Part shown: positions 7,989 through 17,861 of the stretch, piece by piece
Layout: each line of letters begins with the position of its first letter
Position numbering within the stretch: position 1 is the stretch's first letter
Assembly (NCBI RefSeq): GCF_023283825.1
Contig: NZ_JAKILD010000001.1
Coordinates: forward strand, 248,001 to 312,000
Source: Shewanella olleyana
Lineage (GTDB): Bacteria > Pseudomonadota > Gammaproteobacteria > Enterobacterales > Shewanellaceae
Reading direction: 5' to 3'
DNA: 64,000 nucleotides
The notes under the pieces: generated by a model
Seen by the model: only the letters and a program-made list of their open reading frames with translations
The model's database searches: none
What the model was told of the DNA's origin: nothing
Position numbers and translations under genes: made by a program

Positions 7989-9764
7989 ATGAAAATTAAA
8001 TATTTAGCTTCGGCAGTCGCACTGATGATGCTGACTTCTGGCAGCGCAATGGCAAAAAATGATTTGGCTTCATTTCATACTGAAATGGGTGACTGCCAAA
8101 CTTGTCATGTGACAGGCAAAATAAAAGACATCAAAAAATCGATGACAGATAGTGAAACACATGAGAATGCTCAATGTCAGGATTGTCACGGTGGCTATGC
8201 AGATTTAGTTAACGACAAGTTAGAGTTTGATCCTCATGCATCTCATTTAGGCGAAATCAATTGTACCTCTTGCCACACCGCACATGCTAAACCTCAACTG
8301 ACTTGTAATAATTGTCATAACTTCGAAATGGAAATGCCTTTTGCAGATGCGAAAGAAAAGAAAAAGTGGGACGGCGATTGGAACCAAGACAAGATTCAAA
8401 AAGCCATTGCTAAAGGGCCAGTAGAAACGGTTGATGTCATTGTTGTGGGTGGCGGTTCTGCAGGTTTTAATGCTGCTATTGCTGCAGATATGACTGGCGC
8501 TAATGTGGTGTTATTCGAAAAAGCGCCATATACCGGTGGTAATTCAATGCTTGCTGCTGGTGGCATGAATGCCGTAGGCACCCCACAACAAAAAGCAAAA
8601 GGAATCGAAGATAAAGAAGAATGGTATATCGAAGATGCCATGAAAGGTGGACGTTACCAGAACGACCCGAAGCTTGTTCAGATACTTGCAGAAGAGTCTG
8701 CTGATGCTGTTAAGTGGCTAGGTGAACTGGGTGCTGATATGAGTGAATTAAAACGCTCAGGTGGTCAACAGGCTGAACGTACTCATGCTCCATCTGGTGG
8801 ACGTTCAGTAGGTCCATACTTGATTGATACTTTAAGAAAAGTTTCAGTTGACCGTAAAATGGATGTACGTGTTAACTCACGTGTTGAAAAACTTGTATTA
8901 AACGATGATCAATCAATAGCAGGCGTAGTAGTTCATGGACGTCATACTGGTTATAACATGGTTGCTGCTAAGTCTGTTGTGCTATCAACTGGTGGTTACG
9001 GTTTGAATAAAGAAATGGTGTCATACTACCGTCCTACTATGAGAGATATGACAAGTTCAAACAATGTCACAGCGACAGGTGATGGTGTATTACTTGCGAA
9101 GGAAATTGGCGCATCGATGACTGATATTGATTGGGTTCAAGCTCATCCAACAATTGGTAAAGATAGTCGCATATTGATTTCAGAGACCGTCCGCGGCGTT
9201 GGTGCAATCATGGTGAACAAAGATGGTGATCGTTTTATTAATGAATTGACTACCCGAGATCGCGCATCTGATGCTATTTTGAAGCAACCTGAGCAGTTTG
9301 CTTGGTTAGTATTTGACGAGCAATTGGTAGCGAAAAAAGAAATGGTTCGTGGATATGAGCATTTAAACATGCTTAGCAAAGCCAATACTGTTGAAGAATT
9401 AGCTCAAATCACCGGAATGAGCGATTTGCCGAATACTGTCAAAGCGTATAATGACTATCAAGTTTCAGGAAAAGATACAGATTTCGAGCGTCCTGACATG
9501 CCGCTTAATCTGACTAAAGCACCATTTTATGCAGTAAAAGTTGCTCCGGGTATTCACCACACTATGGGCGGTATTGCGATTGACACTGATACAAATGTTT
9601 TAAACCTACAAAGCTGGAAAATGGAAGGTTTGTTCGCAGCAGGTGAGGTAACTGGTGGTGTTCATGGTTACAATCGTCTAGGCGGTAATGCAATTGCCGA
9701 TACAGTAGTATTTGGTCGCATAGCAGGTGAAAATGCGGCTAAGCATGCACTTGAAAAGAAATAA
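7989..9764 (+). CDS. ifcA: Periplasmic tetraheme flavocytochrome c (fumarate reductase family, Ifc3-like)
   Basis: A 591-residue secreted flavoprotein. A signal peptide covers about 1-22. Four CxxCH heme motifs sit at 36-40, 63-67, 92-96 and 106-110, and an FAD-binding GGGSAG is at 154-159. Catalytic residues known from Shewanella Fcc3 are all present: His386 (VQAHP), the acid Arg423 (ELTTRDRAS), His524 (HHTMGG) and Arg563 (GYNRLGG). Electrons probably come from CymA. Between His386 and Glu399 the pocket positions that are Met and Thr in Fcc3 appear as Leu396 and Ser398, so the substrate may not be fumarate. The divergent porin and LysR genes match the iron-induced ifc locus as I remember it; fccA is the alternative name. 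A terminator follows. Confidence 0.85.
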   Translation: MKIKYLASAVALMMLTSGSAMAKNDLASFHTEMGDCQTCHVTGKIKDIKKSMTDSETHENAQCQDCHGGYADLVNDKLEFDPHASHLGEINCTSCHTAHAKPQLTCNNCHNFEMEMPFADAKEKKKWDGDWNQDKIQKAIAKGPVETVDVIVVGGGSAGFNAAIAADMTGANVVLFEKAPYTGGNSMLAAGGMNAVGTPQQKAKGIEDKEEWYIEDAMKGGRYQNDPKLVQILAEESADAVKWLGELGADMSELKRSGGQQAERTHAPSGGRSVGPYLIDTLRKVSVDRKMDVRVNSRVEKLVLNDDQSIAGVVVHGRHTGYNMVAAKSVVLSTGGYGLNKEMVSYYRPTMRDMTSSNNVTATGDGVLLAKEIGASMTDIDWVQAHPTIGKDSRILISETVRGVGAIMVNKDGDRFINELTTRDRASDAILKQPEQFAWLVFDEQLVAKKEMVRGYEHLNMLSKANTVEELAQITGMSDLPNTVKAYNDYQVSGKDTDFERPDMPLNLTKAPFYAVKVAPGIHHTMGGIAIDTDTNVLNLQSWKMEGLFAAGEVTGGVHGYNRLGGNAIADTVVFGRIAGENAAKHALEKK

Positions 9765-9799
9765 GCTTTAACATAATTCATCATCCCTGATATTCCTCA

Positions 9800-9831
9800 A
9801 AGACCAAGTCTCATCAACTTGGTCTTTTTTT
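9800..9831 (+). terminator. Terminator of the flavocytochrome c gene
   Basis: A 10-bp stem (AAGACCAAGT / ACTTGGTCTT) is followed by a run of seven T on the plus strand. Confidence 0.88.
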
Positions 9832-9904
9832 GCTTGTTAGTATTCATAACTAATTAGCCAATTAACGCTAGCTTGAAAAGCAGAACAAGGATCAACAGGC
9901 ATAA

Positions 9905-9931
9905 AAAAACCAAGCACTTGGCTTGGTTTTT
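9905..9931 (-). terminator. Terminator of fabV
   Basis: An 11-bp stem (AAAAACCAAGC / GCTTGGTTTTT) with a 5-base loop. It lies 21 bases after the fabV stop and could work in both directions. Confidence 0.85.
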
Positions 9932-9951
9932 ATTCGTTTAAAATTTAGCCG

Positions 9952-11154
9952 TTATAAACTGACAACATCAAAAGTTACGTTAGGGTTAACGTCTGCATCA
10001 TAATCAATACCGTCAATTCCGAAACCAAATAGTTTCAAGAATTCTTCTTTATATTCATTATAATCAGTTAATTCCGTTAAATTTTCTGTAGTGACATCAG
10101 CCCAAAGCTCACGACAATGCTTTTGAATTTCTTCACGTAATTCCCAGTCATCTAAACGTAGACGATTGTCAGCATCTGTTTCTGGCGCAGCGCCGTCTTC
10201 ACGGAATAAACGTTCACTGAACATGCGGTAAATTTGATCCATACAGCCTTCATGAACACCTTCTTCACGCATTTTCTTAAATACCATTGCGATATAAAGT
10301 GGCATTACAGGGATTGCTGAGCTTGCTTGAGTAACGACACTCTTAAGTACCGCTACATTTGCAGAGCCACCTGTTGCTGATAACTTTTCATTTAATGCAT
10401 GTGCTGCACGGTCTAGGTCCATCTTGGCTTTACCTAGCGCACCGTGCCAGTAGATAGGCCAAGTGATTTCTGTGCCGATGTAGCTGTAAGCCACTGTTTT
10501 ACAGTTGTCTGTTAACACTCCAGCTTCACTTAGCGCACTCATCCATAATTCCCAATCTTCGCCGCCCATGACCGTTACAGTATCGGCAATTTCTTGCTCT
10601 GTAGCAGGTTCGACTGAGGTTTCGATGATAGTATTTTTATTGGTGTCTACAGCTGTTGCTGTATATGTGTCACCTATAGGCTTAAGGCTTGAGCGGATCA
10701 CTTCACCCGTATCTGGTAGCTTACGTACTGGAGAGGCTAAAGAGTAAACAACCATATCGATTTGACCAAGGTCTTCCTTAATCATTTCAATGACTTTTTG
10801 TTTTGCTTCATGGCTAAAGGCATCACAGTTGATACTTTTAGAATATAAGCCTTCAGCTTTGGCAAACTTGTCAAAGTAGGCTGAATTATACCAGCCAGCA
10901 GTACCAGGCTTTGTTTCAGTGCTTGGCTTTTCGAAGAAAACACCAATTGTCGCGGCATCGCTACCAAAAGCTGACGCTATGCGCGAAGATAAGCCGTAAC
11001 CACTAGAAGAACCGACAACGAGGACCTTTTTAGGTCCGTTTTTAATTTTGCCTTTCGCTTTGGTTAATTCAATTTGCTCTTTTACGTTAGCTTCACAGCC
11101 GATTGGGTGTGTTGTGGTACAAATAAAGCCACGTGTTTTTGGTTTAATAATCAT
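9952..11154 (-). CDS. fabV: trans-2-enoyl-ACP/CoA reductase (NADH), FabV
   Basis: Encodes a 400-residue enoyl reductase that performs the last step of fatty-acid elongation with NADH and is naturally resistant to triclosan-type inhibitors in the family. The N terminus [19 protein letters not shown] is diagnostic, the dinucleotide site VVGSSSGYG follows, and the catalytic pair Y-x8-K is Tyr235/Lys244 ([11 protein letters not shown]). The frame is open 20 codons further upstream, but the ATG at 11154 has an AAGGAAG ribosome site and gives the family length. It stands alone, with a terminator behind it. Confidence 0.95.
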   Translation of the reverse strand: MIIKPKTRGFICTTTHPIGCEANVKEQIELTKAKGKIKNGPKKVLVVGSSSGYGLSSRIASAFGSDAATIGVFFEKPSTETKPGTAGWYNSAYFDKFAKAEGLYSKSINCDAFSHEAKQKVIEMIKEDLGQIDMVVYSLASPVRKLPDTGEVIRSSLKPIGDTYTATAVDTNKNTIIETSVEPATEQEIADTVTVMGGEDWELWMSALSEAGVLTDNCKTVAYSYIGTEITWPIYWHGALGKAKMDLDRAAHALNEKLSATGGSANVAVLKSVVTQASSAIPVMPLYIAMVFKKMREEGVHEGCMDQIYRMFSERLFREDGAAPETDADNRLRLDDWELREEIQKHCRELWADVTTENLTELTDYNEYKEEFLKLFGFGIDGIDYDADVNPNVTFDVVSL

Positions 11155-11259
11155 AATTTCGTATCTTCCTTTAACAATGGCTCTAGGATAATTAGTTAGC
11201 CGTAGAAATGGCACTCATTTTTACTAAAAATGGTCAATTAACTCAGTGGTTGGAGCAGT

Positions 11260-12045
11260 TTAGCGTTTTGCTGCGAGCTGTGTTTGCTCTGCAATCAGTC
11301 TGCGGGTGTAATCATGTTGTGGGTTTTCAAATAATTCCTCAGTTGTATTTTTCTCAACCATAACGCCTTTATTGAGTACCATCACTTTATCACTGAAGTG
11401 TCGAACCACATTCAAATTGTGGGTCACAAAGATATAGGAGAGACCCATTTCTTTTTGTAGCTTGAGCAACAAATTTAGAATTTGAGAACGTACCGACAAA
11501 TCTAAAGACGTTAGCGCTTCATCGGCAATAATAATTTTAGGGTTAAGCATTAAAGCACGCGCTACTGCAACACGCTGTTTTTGTCCCTCTGACACCATAT
11601 GCGGGTAAAAACTAGCATGCTCTGGTAACAGGCCCACTTTACGTAAGGTGTCAGTGACTTGTGCCTTACGTTCATGACTAGTCATATCGGTATTAAAACG
11701 CAATGGCTCTTCCAGTAATGCACCAATGGTTAATCTTGGATTAAGCGATGTATTAGGGTCTTGAAAAATCATTCTAATTAATCGGCAGCGTTGTTTTAAG
11801 TTACGCGCCTCGAGTGTTTCGCCTTCAAACTCAATAGTGCCTGTTGTGCGAGGCTCAGCACCTACTAACATTCTTGCTAAGGTACTTTTACCTGAACTCA
11901 CCTGACCGACAATCGCTAAGGTTTGACCGCGCTCAAGCTCAAATGACACAGGCGAGAGCGCTTGATTATATTGCGCCCTAAAGCGTTTATAACCGATAAA
12001 ATACCGCTTACTGAGATCGGTTACGTTAAGTAATGGCGTTGTCAT
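11260..12045 (-). CDS. sapF: Peptide ABC transporter ATP-binding protein SapF
   Basis: A 261-residue ATPase, the last gene of sapABCDF. Walker A is GQVSSGKST, Walker B is IIIADEAL, and the signature is degenerate (SEGQKQR), as is usual for Sap. It pairs with SapD to drive uptake of peptides, including host antimicrobial peptides in pathogens, through SapBC. The frame runs 12 codons further up, but the ATG at 12045 aligns with the start of enterobacterial SapF and overlaps the sapD end by only 20 bases. Confidence 0.92.
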   Translation of the reverse strand: MTTPLLNVTDLSKRYFIGYKRFRAQYNQALSPVSFELERGQTLAIVGQVSSGKSTLARMLVGAEPRTTGTIEFEGETLEARNLKQRCRLIRMIFQDPNTSLNPRLTIGALLEEPLRFNTDMTSHERKAQVTDTLRKVGLLPEHASFYPHMVSEGQKQRVAVARALMLNPKIIIADEALTSLDLSVRSQILNLLLKLQKEMGLSYIFVTHNLNVVRHFSDKVMVLNKGVMVEKNTTEELFENPQHDYTRRLIAEQTQLAAKR

Positions 12046-13033
12046 CTTCTGTCTCATTGTTATATGGGAAGTGGCAAGCAAAATAGCGATCTTTTTCGTG
12101 AGCTAAATTGGGCTGAATAACGCATTGTCGTTGTGCATCTGGGCACCGAGGGCCTAATCGGCAACCCGCGGGTAAATGTTGTAATGAAGGTGACGAACCC
12201 TGCAATGTCGGTAAATAAGATTTATGGCGCATTTTACCCGTGTGCTCAGGTAAGTTTTTAAATAGCGCTTTGGTGTATGGGTGGTAAGGTTTTTTAAGTA
12301 ATTCACTCACTGGCCCTGATTCCATAATTTGACCACTGTATAAAATACTAATGCGATCACACCATTTTACTAAGGTTTCTAATTCATGACTCACAAGCAA
12401 AATTGACACGTTTTGTAATTGATTAAGCTGTGAAAGTAGTCTGAAAATTTGCGCCTGAGTACTGAGTTCCATCGAATTAGTGGGTTCATCAGCAATTAAC
12501 AATTTAGGATGGTTAGCCACAGCCATCGCGATCATGACTTTTTGGCACTGGCCTTCTGATAATTCCCATGGGTAGCTTTTCATAATGGCTTTAGGCTGCT
12601 TAATTCCCACTTTGTGCAGCCATTTTTGCGCAGTTAAATTGGTGTCTTTGGAGCGGCGCCAAAAAGGAACTGCCTTATTCGGCGTTAATGACTCAATAAG
12701 TTGGCTACCAATAGTTTTGACGGGATCTAAACTGCCTGAGGGATCTTGAAAAATCATGGTCATATCAGTGCCCATTAGATTACGGCGCTGTTTTGAAGTC
12801 ATTTCAAGAAGGTTTTGACCATCCCACATCATGCGATCGGCAATGATATTCCAGTTAGGACCCAGTACCCCAAGCACTGCTTTTGCAAGTAAACTCCGAC
12901 CAGAGCCTGACTCACCCACTAAACCATGCACTTCTCCGGGATTGATGGTTAGGCTGACTTTTTCAAGTACTTTAACCTTGCCTTGAGGTGTATCAAGCTC
13001 AATGGTGAGGTTTCTGACATCAAGTAATGGCAT
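12026..13033 (-). CDS. sapD: Peptide ABC transporter ATP-binding protein SapD (variant Walker A)
   Basis: A 335-residue ATPase of the oligopeptide family with the C-terminal oligopeptide-transporter extension (GCRLGPRCPDAQRQC). Walker B is LLIADEPT and the signature region is LSEGQCQK. Walker A reads GESGSGRS: residue 46 is Arg (codon CGG, bases 12896-12898) where E. coli SapD has Lys. That lysine normally holds the ATP phosphates, so ATP use may be weak and SapF may carry turnover. In E. coli SapD ATP binding also supports Trk potassium uptake. It starts 3 bases after the sapC stop. Confidence 0.93.
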   Translation of the reverse strand: MPLLDVRNLTIELDTPQGKVKVLEKVSLTINPGEVHGLVGESGSGRSLLAKAVLGVLGPNWNIIADRMMWDGQNLLEMTSKQRRNLMGTDMTMIFQDPSGSLDPVKTIGSQLIESLTPNKAVPFWRRSKDTNLTAQKWLHKVGIKQPKAIMKSYPWELSEGQCQKVMIAMAVANHPKLLIADEPTNSMELSTQAQIFRLLSQLNQLQNVSILLVSHELETLVKWCDRISILYSGQIMESGPVSELLKKPYHPYTKALFKNLPEHTGKMRHKSYLPTLQGSSPSLQHLPAGCRLGPRCPDAQRQCVIQPNLAHEKDRYFACHFPYNNETEDDNAIT

Positions 13034-13036
13034 AAG

Positions 13037-13927
13037 TTAGTTTCTTATCGGCGCTAATGCCGAGCGTAATCCGTCACCCACCAAATTGATGGATAAAACT
13101 GTAAATAAAATAGCAAGCCCTGGGATAGTAATGGTCCATGGTGCTATTAGTAGGCTATTTAAGCCTTGGAAAATCATTGAACCCCATTCAGAGCTTGGTG
13201 CTTGTGCACCTAAATTTAAAAAGCCAAGCGCAGCAATATCCAAGATAGCTACTGAAATAGCGATGGTGGTTTGAATGATGACCACATCCCAAACATTTGG
13301 CATGATTACATACCAGAAAATTTGAATTTGACTGGCTCCATCAATTTTAGCGGCGGTCACATATTCTTTTTGCAGTTCTTCATGAACAGCTTGATGAATC
13401 GCGCGAACAAACTGTGGGGTTAACGCGATACCTACGGCCCAAAATACATTAGTAAGTCCAGGCCCCGTGACAGCAACCACTAAGATAGCGAGTAGCAAGG
13501 ACGGAATAGACAGTAAAGCATCTAATAAATGCCCTAGAATACTCGACTTTAATCCACGCATCATTCCTGAAAGTGAACCAATAACAAATCCAACCACCAG
13601 CGCGCTAATGACGACAATTAGCGACATACCAAAGGTGAGCCTAACACCATGAAGGATCCGGCTAAATAAATCACGACCTAAATCGTCAGTGCCTAAAAAG
13701 TGGGAGACATGACCTGCTTGATCCCAAGATGGGGGCAATAATATAGCATCAGGATTTTGCATTTCTGGCTGAAATGGTGCTAAAAGCGGACCAAGTACCA
13801 CCAAAATCAAAAGGAATATGATTGCCCATAAACCAGCAACTGCAAAAGGGTTGCTAGCAAATGAATGCCACAACTGGCCTAATGGTGAGTCTATTTGTTC
13901 CTCTTGGTAGAGTTTCTTAATTGGCAT
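13037..13927 (-). CDS. sapC: Peptide ABC transporter permease SapC
   Basis: A 296-residue inner-membrane permease of the DppC/OppC type. It has an N-terminal membrane segment at about 34-54, a periplasmic stretch containing GTDDLGRDLFSR, and five further segments carrying the EAA-type loop (AAKIDGASQIQIFWYVIMPN). It forms the channel with SapB. It overlaps the sapB end by 11 bases, which suggests translational coupling. Confidence 0.93.
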   Translation of the reverse strand: MPIKKLYQEEQIDSPLGQLWHSFASNPFAVAGLWAIIFLLILVVLGPLLAPFQPEMQNPDAILLPPSWDQAGHVSHFLGTDDLGRDLFSRILHGVRLTFGMSLIVVISALVVGFVIGSLSGMMRGLKSSILGHLLDALLSIPSLLLAILVVAVTGPGLTNVFWAVGIALTPQFVRAIHQAVHEELQKEYVTAAKIDGASQIQIFWYVIMPNVWDVVIIQTTIAISVAILDIAALGFLNLGAQAPSSEWGSMIFQGLNSLLIAPWTITIPGLAILFTVLSINLVGDGLRSALAPIRN

Positions 13928-14945
13928 ACAGTTCTTTCCTATTAATTGGGTTAATAGTGGTATGCACTAAATCAATCATAATGCTCAAAAATATAATCAA
14001 TAATGAAACAGACAAAATACCTGCTTGAATGACAGTGTAATCGCGCTGGTAAATACCATTTATCAACCATAAACCTACACCAGGCCAAGAAAAGATGACT
14101 TCTACTAGAATGCCATAACTTGCAAAAGACCCCAGCATTAAACCAAACGCTTTAAGGACGGGTATAAGCGCATTGGGAAGGGCATGTCTAATTAATATTC
14201 GGAAAGTATTCAGGCCTCTTGCTTCTGCAGCACGAATATAAGTTTGTGTCATTACAGTCATCATAGCTTGACGGGTTATTCGAATGACCACTGTAAAAGG
14301 TAATACTGCTAGGGTAACAGCAGGTAAAATAATGTGTAGTAATGCATCTTTAAAAGCCGAGATAGCATATGGGCGCTCTGATAGCAGTGTATCGATTAAC
14401 ATGAATCCAGTTACAGGTTCAATTTCATATAAAAGATTAATCTGTCCAGATATCGGTAACCACTCAAGGTGAACACCAAACCAAAGGGCAAGAGTGAGCC
14501 CTAGCCAAAAAACAGGTATTGAATAGCCTGTCAAGGTAATGGCTAAAATGCTGCGCTGTATTGTTTTACTCGCACTTAGGGAGGCGATAACTCCTAAAGG
14601 CACCCCAAAAAAAACCGCAATACAACCTGCAAATAACGATAGTTCAAAGGACGCCGGCAATACTGCACTGAGTTCATCTGCCACACTCTGTTGCGAGTTG
14701 ACTGAAATGCCCAAATTTCCTGATAATCGTTGGGTTACATAGGCAATAAATTGATTGAGCTGATTATCTTCTAAATTATAGTCTTCAACTGTTTGGGCTT
14801 GTTGTTCGACGGTTGGAAACTGGATGCCCGAGAGCGCGTAACCTTTTTCTACTGGGAACATGCCAGTTGCAAAAAATATTACTGAAATCATTACTATAGA
14901 GGTTACAAAAAAGAGGTTGATTCGCCTTACAAAATATCGCCACAT
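13917..14945 (-). CDS. sapB: Peptide ABC transporter permease SapB
   Basis: A 342-residue permease of the DppB/OppB type. It has an N-terminal membrane segment at about 12-30, a periplasmic loop, then five segments with the conserved loop ARAEARGLN-like (AAEARGLNTFRILIRHALPN). Its ATG shares one base with the sapA stop (TAATG), a tight coupling typical of sap operons. Confidence 0.93.
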   Translation of the reverse strand: MWRYFVRRINLFFVTSIVMISVIFFATGMFPVEKGYALSGIQFPTVEQQAQTVEDYNLEDNQLNQFIAYVTQRLSGNLGISVNSQQSVADELSAVLPASFELSLFAGCIAVFFGVPLGVIASLSASKTIQRSILAITLTGYSIPVFWLGLTLALWFGVHLEWLPISGQINLLYEIEPVTGFMLIDTLLSERPYAISAFKDALLHIILPAVTLAVLPFTVVIRITRQAMMTVMTQTYIRAAEARGLNTFRILIRHALPNALIPVLKAFGLMLGSFASYGILVEVIFSWPGVGLWLINGIYQRDYTVIQAGILSVSLLIIFLSIMIDLVHTTINPINRKELYAN

Positions 14946-16573
14946 TAGGGTTGAACCTCCTCTTTTATAAGTTCAACATCGGAAAAAGACATTCCGCCAT
15001 ATGGATTGACATTTGTAATATTGATGTCGGTATTTTTTAACAGTAGTTTTTGAGCATGAGCAATATTAACCAAAGGTACTTGCTCATGAATAATTTTTTC
15101 CGCTTGTTGATAAAGCGCTTTTCGCTCCGGCTTTGAAAGAGTTTCTTTTGCTTGAGCTAAAACAGAGTCTAGCTCGTTTGAACACCAACGAGAGCGATTA
15201 TTATTCGACTCTAGCGCACTACAACTCAGCAGTGGGGTAAAAAAGTTATCTGGATCAGTGTTATCAGCATTCCAACCAATCAGCACAGAATCGTAATCAC
15301 TAGAAATGAGTTTTTGAGTAAATACACTCCAGTCGTAGCTGACAATATTTACTGTTACGCCAATATTAGCTAAGTCTGATTGGATCAGTTCAGCTGTTTT
15401 CTGGGCGTTTGGATTATAAATTCTGACAACAGGCATCGCCCATATATCAAAAGATAGATTGGTCACTCCAGCTTCTTTTAACAAGCGTTTTGCTTCTTCT
15501 GGATCATAATGGTTCACATCTTCTGTTTCTGAGTATGCCCAAGATGCAGGAGGTAGCATGCCTGATGCGGCAATAGCGGTATCATGATAAACCACATCGA
15601 GGATATTTTGCTTATCAACAGCATGCGCTAATGCGTGGCGAACTCGCGCATCATCTAAAGGAGGTTTTTGCGTATTGAAAGCCCAAAAAGCGACGTTTAA
15701 ACCTGGTTTTGTGCGGACTTCAAGGTGTTTATGTTTTTTGATAACAGTAAGCTCATTGGCTTTAGGCAGAGCTGAAACTTGGCAGTCTTTAGTAATGATT
15801 TTAGCCAGCCTTGCTTCACTTTTACGAGTTATATCAAAAACTAACATGTCAATTTTCGCTTCGTCTCCCCAGTAATACGGGTTCCGCTTAAAGCGTATAT
15901 ACTCATTTTTGACGTATTCGGATAAATAGAAAGGGCCTGTGCCGATGGCAAAATAGTCGACGTTCTCAGGCGTTCCTGCTGCAAGTTGTTGCATCGCATA
16001 TTCTGCAGATAGAATGACGGCAAAATCGGTTGCTAGGTTAGATAAAAATGACGCATCTTTATGCGCTAAATGAAAAACAATTTCATAGTCATTCACTTTC
16101 TCGATGTTAGTCACCAAGTTAGCAAAATCAATGCTCTGAAAGAATGGGTAACCTGTGCGGCTGACTAAATGATAAGAATGATTAACATCAATAATCCGCC
16201 CGAAAGAAAAGATGACGTCGTCAGCGTTAAAATTACGTGATGGGCTGAACAAATCGTTATATTGAAATTGTACACCTTGGCGCAAGGTAAAATGATATTG
16301 AAGTCCGTCATCAGATACTTTCCAGTCAGTAGCCAGAGCAGGGGTGTAGTCTGATGAATCATCGTTATAATCAATTAGGCGATTATAGAGCTGATTTGAA
16401 GTCGCATCGATGGTGGTGCCCGATGTGATTAATTGCGGATTAAATGTTTCAGGGTTACCCTCTGAGCAATAAACAATCCCAGATGGGACATTTAACTCAC
16501 CACAAGCTGTTACTAAAAAAGATAGTAAGCAGAGTAATGCTAAGGGATTCCAGCGTTCTCTTTTCACACGCAT
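14945..16573 (-). CDS. sapA: Peptide-binding protein SapA, predicted lipoprotein
   Basis: A 542-residue solute-binding protein of family 5 (dipeptide/oligopeptide type), which captures peptides for SapBCDF. The family signature region appears as ADDVIFSFGRI near residues 110-120. The N terminus ends in LVTACG, a lipobox with Cys24, so it should be lipid-anchored; E. coli SapA has an ordinary cleaved signal. First gene of sapABCDF, 73 bases after the pspF stop on the same strand. It could be co-transcribed with pspF. Confidence 0.92.
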   Translation of the reverse strand: MRVKRERWNPLALLCLLSFLVTACGELNVPSGIVYCSEGNPETFNPQLITSGTTIDATSNQLYNRLIDYNDDSSDYTPALATDWKVSDDGLQYHFTLRQGVQFQYNDLFSPSRNFNADDVIFSFGRIIDVNHSYHLVSRTGYPFFQSIDFANLVTNIEKVNDYEIVFHLAHKDASFLSNLATDFAVILSAEYAMQQLAAGTPENVDYFAIGTGPFYLSEYVKNEYIRFKRNPYYWGDEAKIDMLVFDITRKSEARLAKIITKDCQVSALPKANELTVIKKHKHLEVRTKPGLNVAFWAFNTQKPPLDDARVRHALAHAVDKQNILDVVYHDTAIAASGMLPPASWAYSETEDVNHYDPEEAKRLLKEAGVTNLSFDIWAMPVVRIYNPNAQKTAELIQSDLANIGVTVNIVSYDWSVFTQKLISSDYDSVLIGWNADNTDPDNFFTPLLSCSALESNNNRSRWCSNELDSVLAQAKETLSKPERKALYQQAEKIIHEQVPLVNIAHAQKLLLKNTDINITNVNPYGGMSFSDVELIKEEVQP

Positions 16574-16646
16574 TTTATCATCATTTAATTTTTAGGCTGT
16601 AAACGACTATTTTAGCAGTGTTAATAACTTAGGAGCAAATATCATC

Positions 16647-17741
16647 TTAAGCCTTCTCCAATAAGTTGTATTTTTTTAAAATACCACGTAGTTGGTGATA
16701 ACTTAAACCAAGCAACTCCGCGGTTTTCTTTTGGTTGTACTGACTTTCTGCCAACGCTTTTTTAAGCAGTTCAACCTCATAGTTTTCAGTGTGCTCTTTA
16801 AAGTTAATTGGAAAGCTAAACTGATTATTTAACTGACTCGCATGAGGTAGCTGACTTTCTTCGCTCGCCTCGGTATCTGCTGTAGGAGCTGACTCCTCAA
16901 AATTCACACTCTCTGTTGTTTGCTGCCTTTCGCGGGTTTTAACTCGACTTGTTGGACGATAAGGCGAGGCAAATGGGTCAAGGATAATATGGTCAATTTC
17001 ATCACCATCAGAACCACGGCGATAAACACTTCGTTCGACCACGTTTTTAAGTTCACGAATATTACCTGGCCAGCGATGAGACATTAACTGCTCTATTGCC
17101 ACAGGACTAAAGCCGCCAAAAAAGTCTAAATTTAGTTGTCTTGCCATACTGATTGCAAAATACTCTGCCAGTGGCATGATGTCTTCAGTTCTGCATCTTA
17201 ATGGCGGCAGTGTAATAACATCGAACGCCAGACGGTCGAGTAAATCAGCGCGGAATTCACCATTTTCAGCCAGAGTAGGTAAGTCTTCATTAGCCGCACA
17301 CACCAATCTGACATTGGTTTGGACTGTTTTACTGCCGCCAACACGTTCAAATTCGCCATATTCAATAACACGTAGAAGCTTTTCTTGTATTAAGCCAGAA
17401 GTGTTAGCGAGTTCATCTAAAAATAGTGTGCCATCATCAGCCCGTTCAAAGCGACCTTCATGTTTACCTTTAGCGCCAGTAAAGGCACCAGACTCATGTC
17501 CAAACAGCTCACTTTCAAGTAAAGACTCACTTAAAGAAGAGCAATTAAGCTTAATAAACTCTTGATCCCAACGTGCAGATAGAAAATGTAGCCGTTCTGC
17601 GATAAGTTCTTTACCAGTTCCACGTTCACCAATGATTAACACTGGCTTTGAAAGTGGGGCAACTTTAGAGACATGTTCCAATACTTCTAATAAAGCATTG
17701 GATTGTCCGATAAGATTGTCTTGCTCAAATTGTCTAGTCAC
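16647..17741 (-). CDS. pspF: Psp operon activator PspF (sigma-54 enhancer-binding protein)
   Basis: A 364-residue AAA+ activator that lacks any N-terminal receiver domain, as in PspF. Walker A GERGTGKE is at 38-45, the sigma-54 contact loop GAFTGA is at 85-90, FLDELA is Walker B, and a Fis-type helix-turn-helix lies at the end (KKTAELLGLSYHQLRG). The start is GTG. It is about 40 residues longer than E. coli PspF, mainly in a polar linker rich in Thr/Glu/Ser before the helix-turn-helix. It is divergent from pspA. In the family it is held inactive by PspA until the membrane is stressed. Confidence 0.95.
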   Translation of the reverse strand: MTRQFEQDNLIGQSNALLEVLEHVSKVAPLSKPVLIIGERGTGKELIAERLHFLSARWDQEFIKLNCSSLSESLLESELFGHESGAFTGAKGKHEGRFERADDGTLFLDELANTSGLIQEKLLRVIEYGEFERVGGSKTVQTNVRLVCAANEDLPTLAENGEFRADLLDRLAFDVITLPPLRCRTEDIMPLAEYFAISMARQLNLDFFGGFSPVAIEQLMSHRWPGNIRELKNVVERSVYRRGSDGDEIDHIILDPFASPYRPTSRVKTRERQQTTESVNFEESAPTADTEASEESQLPHASQLNNQFSFPINFKEHTENYEVELLKKALAESQYNQKKTAELLGLSYHQLRGILKKYNLLEKA

Positions 17742-17861
17742 TGTAATTTTTAGTCTATTACGCTAACAAGTGGTGAAAATCATAATAGTTGGCTAGCGCT
17801 TTAAAATAAAGAAAAAGTTAATAATTTGGTTAACTCATTGAAAATTAATATTTATGTATAC

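Noticed and set aside
7989-9764. Naming the flavocytochrome a urocanate reductase (UrdA)
   Set aside because: The order of motifs fits the general family, but I see nothing specific for urocanate, and the porin/LysR context favours the ifc type.
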